Origin: JAZLJD01 sp045617725
Lineage (GTDB): Bacteria > Bacillota > Clostridia > Lachnospirales > Lachnospiraceae
Assembly: GCA_045617725.1 (NCBI GenBank)
Contig: JAZLJD010000016.1
Location: 1 to 46,068 of the forward strand
Direction: 5' to 3'
Length of the DNA: 46,068 bases
The first letter of the stretch is position 1. The number at the start of each line of letters is the position of its first letter. The notes below the pieces were generated by a model that saw only the letters and a program-made list of their open reading frames with translations, was not told the origin of the DNA and did not search any database. Shown one piece after another: positions 43,269-46,068 of the stretch. The translations under genes were made by a program, and so were the position numbers.

Positions 43269-43307
43269 CATTCGGTCTTTTTTTCATGCCCTTTTGTGGC
43301 ATGCACT

Positions 43308-43342
43308 GAAAAAGCCACCTGTGAATCATCACAGATGGCTTT
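43308..43342 (-). terminator. tRNA-Gly terminator
   Basis: Minus strand: AAAGCCATCTGTGA pairs with TCACAGGTGGCTTT (one T-G wobble), followed by TTTCAG. It lies 9 bp past the tRNA and may also stop PilZ transcripts from the other side. Confidence 0.85.
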
Positions 43343-43350
43343 CATTAAAG

Positions 43351-43423
43351 AGCGATAGACGGGGCTCGAACCCGCGGTCTCGACCTTGGCAAGGTCGCGC
43401 GTTACCAACTACGCCACTATCGC
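43351..43423 (-). tRNA. tRNA-Gly (GCC)
   Basis: 73 nt. Acceptor GCGATAG/CTATCGC, discriminator T; anticodon stem CGACC/GGTCG with loop TTGCCAA, anticodon GCC; T loop TTCGAGC. CCA is not encoded. Confidence 0.96.
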
Positions 43424-43453
43424 ATGTGCGCTTCATCAGCAGCAACAATGAGA

Positions 43454-43482
43454 AGTATACAGAACCATAATATATTTGTCAA
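43454..43482 (-). promoter_or_regulatory. tRNA-Gly promoter
   Basis: TTGACA (43477-43482), 17 nt, TATACT (43454-43459) on the minus strand. Confidence 0.9.
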
Positions 43483-43578
43483 CAATAAATTTAAACTTTT
43501 TTATCAATTTGTTATTTTCAAAATTTTCAAAATTTTCTGTAAATTCAGGCCCCGATATATCGTTTGGGTGCCCTGACA

Positions 43579-43620
43579 ATAAACGCCGCGCGGCACCCTT
43601 TCGGTCGCTGCACGGCGCTT
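43579..43620 (-). terminator. GH3 gene terminator
   Basis: Minus strand: a GC-rich imperfect hairpin with outer arms CGCCG/CGGCG around a GAAA loop, followed by TTTATTG. It lies just past the GH3 stop. Confidence 0.55.
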
Positions 43621-43624
43621 TCCA

Positions 43625-44971
43625 TCATCCAAGAGGCCCGTTGATGGCTTCCTTGTATTTCACTCTGTAAATTCGATGAATACTCTCGTTGATTCTTTCC
43701 TCGGAAATCTCACCGTTCTGCACTGCTGTGAGAATCGCATTGTAGCCCTCGCTCAGGGACTCGGGCATGAGAAGCATATCCGCACCGGCCTTGAGAGCCT
43801 GTACACAAGCCTCGCCGCAGGTATACTTGCCTGTAATGGCAGCCATATTGAGCGCATCCGTAATAACAATTCCGTTGTAACCAAGGACTTCTCTCAGTAT
43901 ATCGTTGATAATATACGAAGACATGGAGGCAGGTTCATCCGTTCCCGTTATATTCGGATAGCTTGCATGCGAAACCATGACAAAATCCGCACCCGCTTCA
44001 ATTCCCGAAGCAAACGGTGCCATACAGGTATTGCTGAATTCCGTCAAATCCATCGTCGAAGCGCCGGATGCATTATGTGTATCCTCCGAAACACTTCCGA
44101 GGCCCGGGAAATGCTTAAGTGTCGCGCTGATGCCCTGATCCTGCATCGCCGTTACAGATGAGCGAACCATCTGTGCCGTCAGTTCCGGATCGGAGCTGAA
44201 AATACGTTTTTTAAGGCTGTCCGAGGTGCTGTCCGTAAGGACATCCGCTACCGGCGCAAAGTTCACATTAATTCCGTAATCCTTCAGATACGTACTGATT
44301 GTAATATATGCGCTGTAGGCTTCCATGGAATCCATCGTAGCGCCTATCTCACTCATGTTCTTAACCTGGGCCACACCGGCCTTGGAATTGCCGAGTCTGG
44401 CCACACTGCCGCCCTCTTCATCGATTCCGAGGAACATGGGGTACTTGGCATACTTTTGTGTATTGAGGAGCATCTCCTTAAACTGCGTCGCTCCGGTTAT
44501 GTTTTTGGCAAAATAAACGATGCCGCCGACAGGCTGTTTCTCAATGGCTTCCTTCGTTGAATTTCCTGCCTTCGTAGCTGTGCTAACGCCGGTTATAGCC
44601 TCCGGTGTGACAAAAAACAAGCCGTAAACCTTCTCTTCAAGACTCATGGACGCCATGTACAGATCAACCAAATCATCCAGCTCATCCCGCGGATCCTCGG
44701 AAGGTACCGGTTCCTCGGAAGGAAGCGGCTCAATCGGCGAAGGCGATACATTGATAAGAGGAGACGCCGAAGGCAAATCCGCAACGACAGGCTCGTCCCC
44801 CGGTCGGTTCTGAACAAGCTTCATAACCAAAGCCCCTACGCCCACAAGCAGACATAATACAAGGGCGCCAAAAATCAAATAGCACACCCGCTCGGTGCGT
44901 ACTCTTCTTTCATGGCGTTCCCTTCGTTTTTCTATTTCAATATTCTCGTTACTATTCTCAGGTATATTCAT
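43625..44971 (-). CDS. Membrane-anchored GH3 beta-N-acetylhexosaminidase (NagZ-like)
   Basis: 448 residues. A basic cytoplasmic start (KRRERHERRVRTER), one membrane helix (CYLIFGALVLCLLVGVGALVM), a Pro/Ser/Glu linker, then a single GH3 barrel: GIDEEGGSVARL, NVNFAPVADV, KHFPGLGSVSEDTHN (the NagZ-type KHFPG loop with the catalytic His), SHASYPN, and the nucleophile Asp in VITDALNMAAI. It removes GlcNAc from muropeptides or related glycans outside the membrane, a recycling or turnover role. GGAGA lies 6 nt before the ATG. Confidence 0.92.
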   Translation of the reverse strand: MNIPENSNENIEIEKRRERHERRVRTERVCYLIFGALVLCLLVGVGALVMKLVQNRPGDEPVVADLPSASPLINVSPSPIEPLPSEEPVPSEDPRDELDDLVDLYMASMSLEEKVYGLFFVTPEAITGVSTATKAGNSTKEAIEKQPVGGIVYFAKNITGATQFKEMLLNTQKYAKYPMFLGIDEEGGSVARLGNSKAGVAQVKNMSEIGATMDSMEAYSAYITISTYLKDYGINVNFAPVADVLTDSTSDSLKKRIFSSDPELTAQMVRSSVTAMQDQGISATLKHFPGLGSVSEDTHNASGASTMDLTEFSNTCMAPFASGIEAGADFVMVSHASYPNITGTDEPASMSSYIINDILREVLGYNGIVITDALNMAAITGKYTCGEACVQALKAGADMLLMPESLSEGYNAILTAVQNGEISEERINESIHRIYRVKYKEAINGPLG

Positions 44972-44985
44972 ACAGTATCTCCATA

Positions 44986-45033
44986 TTGCGTCATACGCAA
45001 ATTAAGAATACTATATTTTGTGCCTGTTTTCAA
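44986..45033 (-). promoter_or_regulatory. GH3 gene promoter with palindrome in the leader
   Basis: TTGAAA (45028-45033), 17 nt, TATTCT (45005-45010) on the minus strand. A perfect dyad TTGCGT-N3-ACGCAA (44986-45000) lies just after the -10 box, where a repressor could sit. Confidence 0.75.
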
Positions 45034-45049
45034 TGCTTCCAAAAAATAT

Positions 45050-45357
45050 TAACGCAACAAGAAGCGGGTATCCGGTAATTACCAAATACCCGCTTCTACA
45101 CTGACTGACCCATTGGACCGTCCTCCTAATCTTTCTCCTCGTCCATGCTCCTGTTCGTACTGTTTTGTACCTGCGTCTATGATTTCTTCTACGCTCTATT
45201 CATGGATGATTTCGAATAATAAGCTTTTATACTACCATATTAAGTTTCAGGTGGAGTGTACCTCCTTTACATAGAGTTCAAATTCTACTGCAATCGGTTA
45301 TGTCTCCATTGGACCGTACCTTCCTTTTCTTAAGTTATCTATATGAAGTTTGTTTAT
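45050..45357 (-). ncRNA. Candidate structured non-coding RNA, class unknown
   Basis: A consensus promoter is followed by about 300 nt without any frame longer than a few codons: every ATG meets a stop within seven codons. Pairings seen on the minus strand: CTCTAT with ATAGAG enclosing a GGAG-N5-CTCC hairpin and an ATGG/CCAT stem; GCGT with ACGC; GTAC-N6-GTAC; CCATG with CATGG; and a 12 bp end hairpin (45060-45071 with 45086-45097) followed by a T-containing run. The string ACGGTCCAATGG occurs twice, near 45306 and 45111. It does not carry the marks I know for tmRNA, RNase P RNA or SRP RNA. Confidence 0.6.
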
Positions 45358-45363
45358 GCTTTG

Positions 45364-45391
45364 ATTATAGCACCCTCTTTTGAATTGTCAA
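45364..45391 (-). promoter_or_regulatory. Promoter of the candidate ncRNA
   Basis: TTGACA (45386-45391), 16 nt, TATAAT (45364-45369): both hexamers are perfect, on the minus strand. No protein gene follows for about 390 bp. Confidence 0.85.
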
Positions 45392-45436
45392 TACAATTTC
45401 GCATTTTTATTTTTATTTTTCTGACAATATTGTTTT

Positions 45437-45896
45437 GGGGACGTTCCTTTTGTCACGGGGATGTGTACTTTGTCATGAGGAGTGTCCCTTGTCACGAGGA
45501 GTGTCCCTTGTCACGGGGATGTGTACTTTGTCACGGGGATGTGTACTTTGTCACGGCTACATCAAAAAACGGCCCCCGGGCCTTAGAGAAGCAATTCATA
45601 TAGGGCGAATCGATTCATGGAGAGTTATAGGTTTTCTTAGTGTTTTGTAAGCACGCAGCAACGCCCGGCCCGGATGGTCGGGCGAGGCCGATACGCGACA
45701 CGGACGGCGCGTAGAGGCCGGTTGCGTCACTACAGAAAGACTTCCCAAAACACTTAGAAAACCATAACTCGGAATGTGATTCGTCTCTATATGAAATTGT
45801 TCTCGCCGGCTCAGGGGAGCCATTTCTGATTTAGCCGTGACAAAGTACACATCCCCGTGACAAAGTACACATCCTCGTGACAAAAGGAACGTCCCC
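45437..45896. mobile_element. 460 bp MITE/REP-like element with 39 bp terminal inverted repeats
   Basis: The ends 45437-45475 and 45858-45896 are inverted copies with one mismatch in 39, each starting GGGGACGTTCC from the outside. Behind the left end come tandem units of 19-20 bp, each starting TGTCAC/TGTCAT (starts at 45451, 45471, 45490, 45509, 45529, 45549). A second nested inverted repeat pairs 45622-45647 with 45746-45770 (with weaker pairing further out), around a GC-rich core. It encodes no transposase; frames crossing it are repeat artefacts. Mobilisation by an enzyme encoded elsewhere is inferred. Confidence 0.75.
45585..45727. repeat. 143 bp direct repeat, copy 1 (inside the MITE-like element)
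   Basis: Matches 45926-46068 at an offset of 341 bp with only a handful of mismatches. It includes a GCAATTCATATAGGG-type start, the TAGGTTTTCTTAGTGTTTTG arm and a GC-rich foldback (CGCCCG...CGGGCG). Confidence 0.85.
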
Positions 45897-45925
45897 GAAT
45901 CAAAAAAGCGGTTCCCCCCGGCCGG

Positions 45926-46068
45926 AGAGGAGCAATTCATATAGGGTGAATCGATTCATGGAGAGTTATAGGTTTTCTTAGTGTTTTGTAAGCACGCAGC
46001 AACGGCCGACCCGGATGGTCGGGCGAGGCCGATACGCGACACGGACGGCGCGTAGAGGCCGGTTGCGT
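45926..46068. repeat. 143 bp direct repeat, copy 2, cut by the window end
   Basis: Second copy, running off the right edge of the window. It lies outside the right terminal inverted repeat of the first element, so another element of the same family probably starts here. Confidence 0.8.

Noticed and set aside
42570..43271. 233-residue open frame opposite the PilZ gene
   Set aside because: PilZ on the plus strand has a promoter, ribosome site and recognisable motifs; the antisense frame has none and no known domain.
45451..45560. Regularly spaced 19-20 bp repeats as a CRISPR array
   Set aside because: Units are contiguous without unique spacers, and no cas genes are present.
45596..45940. 114-residue minus-strand frame across the right-hand repeats
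   Set aside because: The peptide consists of translated terminal inverted repeats (CHGDVYFVT repeated); no ribosome site.

Overview
The window looks like a chromosomal segment of a low-to-moderate GC Clostridia bacterium, most likely a Lachnospiraceae gut commensal. Reasons: AGGAGG-type ribosome sites, TTGACA/TATAAT promoters, infC-rpmI-rplT behind an attenuated leader, a perfect CIRCE element at htpG, and proteins of the DUF5716/DUF5717 type that I associate with Lachnospiraceae. There is no prophage, CRISPR array or resistance cassette. Family assignments come from reading the translations, not from database searches.

Layout. 1-2.1 kb: a TetR regulator and an XRE-type regulator, each with a palindromic operator candidate, then a 2 x 143 bp hairpin-rich repeat beside tRNA-Leu. 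2.2-4.9 kb: hflX followed by a VTC-type polyphosphate polymerase and a DUF4956 membrane protein. 5.0-7.9 kb: tRNA-Pro (genomic anticodon AGG), whose 3' end overlaps the convergent SGNH hydrolase gene, then hflC and hflK. 8-15.5 kb: three paralogous TPR proteins behind a pepD dipeptidase. Between two of them lies a chimeric scar made of the pepD 3' end and an internal piece of the SEC-C gene found 7 kb away. 15.7-17.6 kb: rplT, rpmI, infC (apparent AUU start) and the SEC-C gene. 17.6-18.8 kb: small membrane proteins.

19-27 kb holds one promoter-led operon: transglutaminase-like protein, Asp/Glu-type racemase, DltA-like adenylation enzyme, carrier protein, MBOAT acyltransferase, SGNH protein, lipoprotein and HAD phosphatase. 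It resembles dltABCD but carries its own racemase and a changed specificity pocket, so it may attach an amino acid other than D-Ala to a surface polymer. 27-34 kb holds a second operon of four uncharacterised genes: a 1199-residue solenoid protein (DUF5717-like), a degenerate Hsp70/actin-fold protein (DUF5716-like), a TPR-like protein and a two-helix membrane coiled-coil protein. These are the two best candidates for undescribed systems.

34-43.3 kb: an orphan CobD/HisC-like aminotransferase, a GT11 fucosyltransferase, htpG under CIRCE, then the run beta-CASP nuclease - thyA - folA - PPIase lipoprotein, and a divergent PilZ protein. 43.3-45 kb: tRNA-Gly and a membrane-anchored GH3 (NagZ-like) enzyme. 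45-46 kb has no protein gene. It holds a candidate structured RNA of about 300 nt with a consensus promoter, and a 460 bp MITE-like element with 39 bp terminal inverted repeats, part of which is repeated directly up to the window edge.
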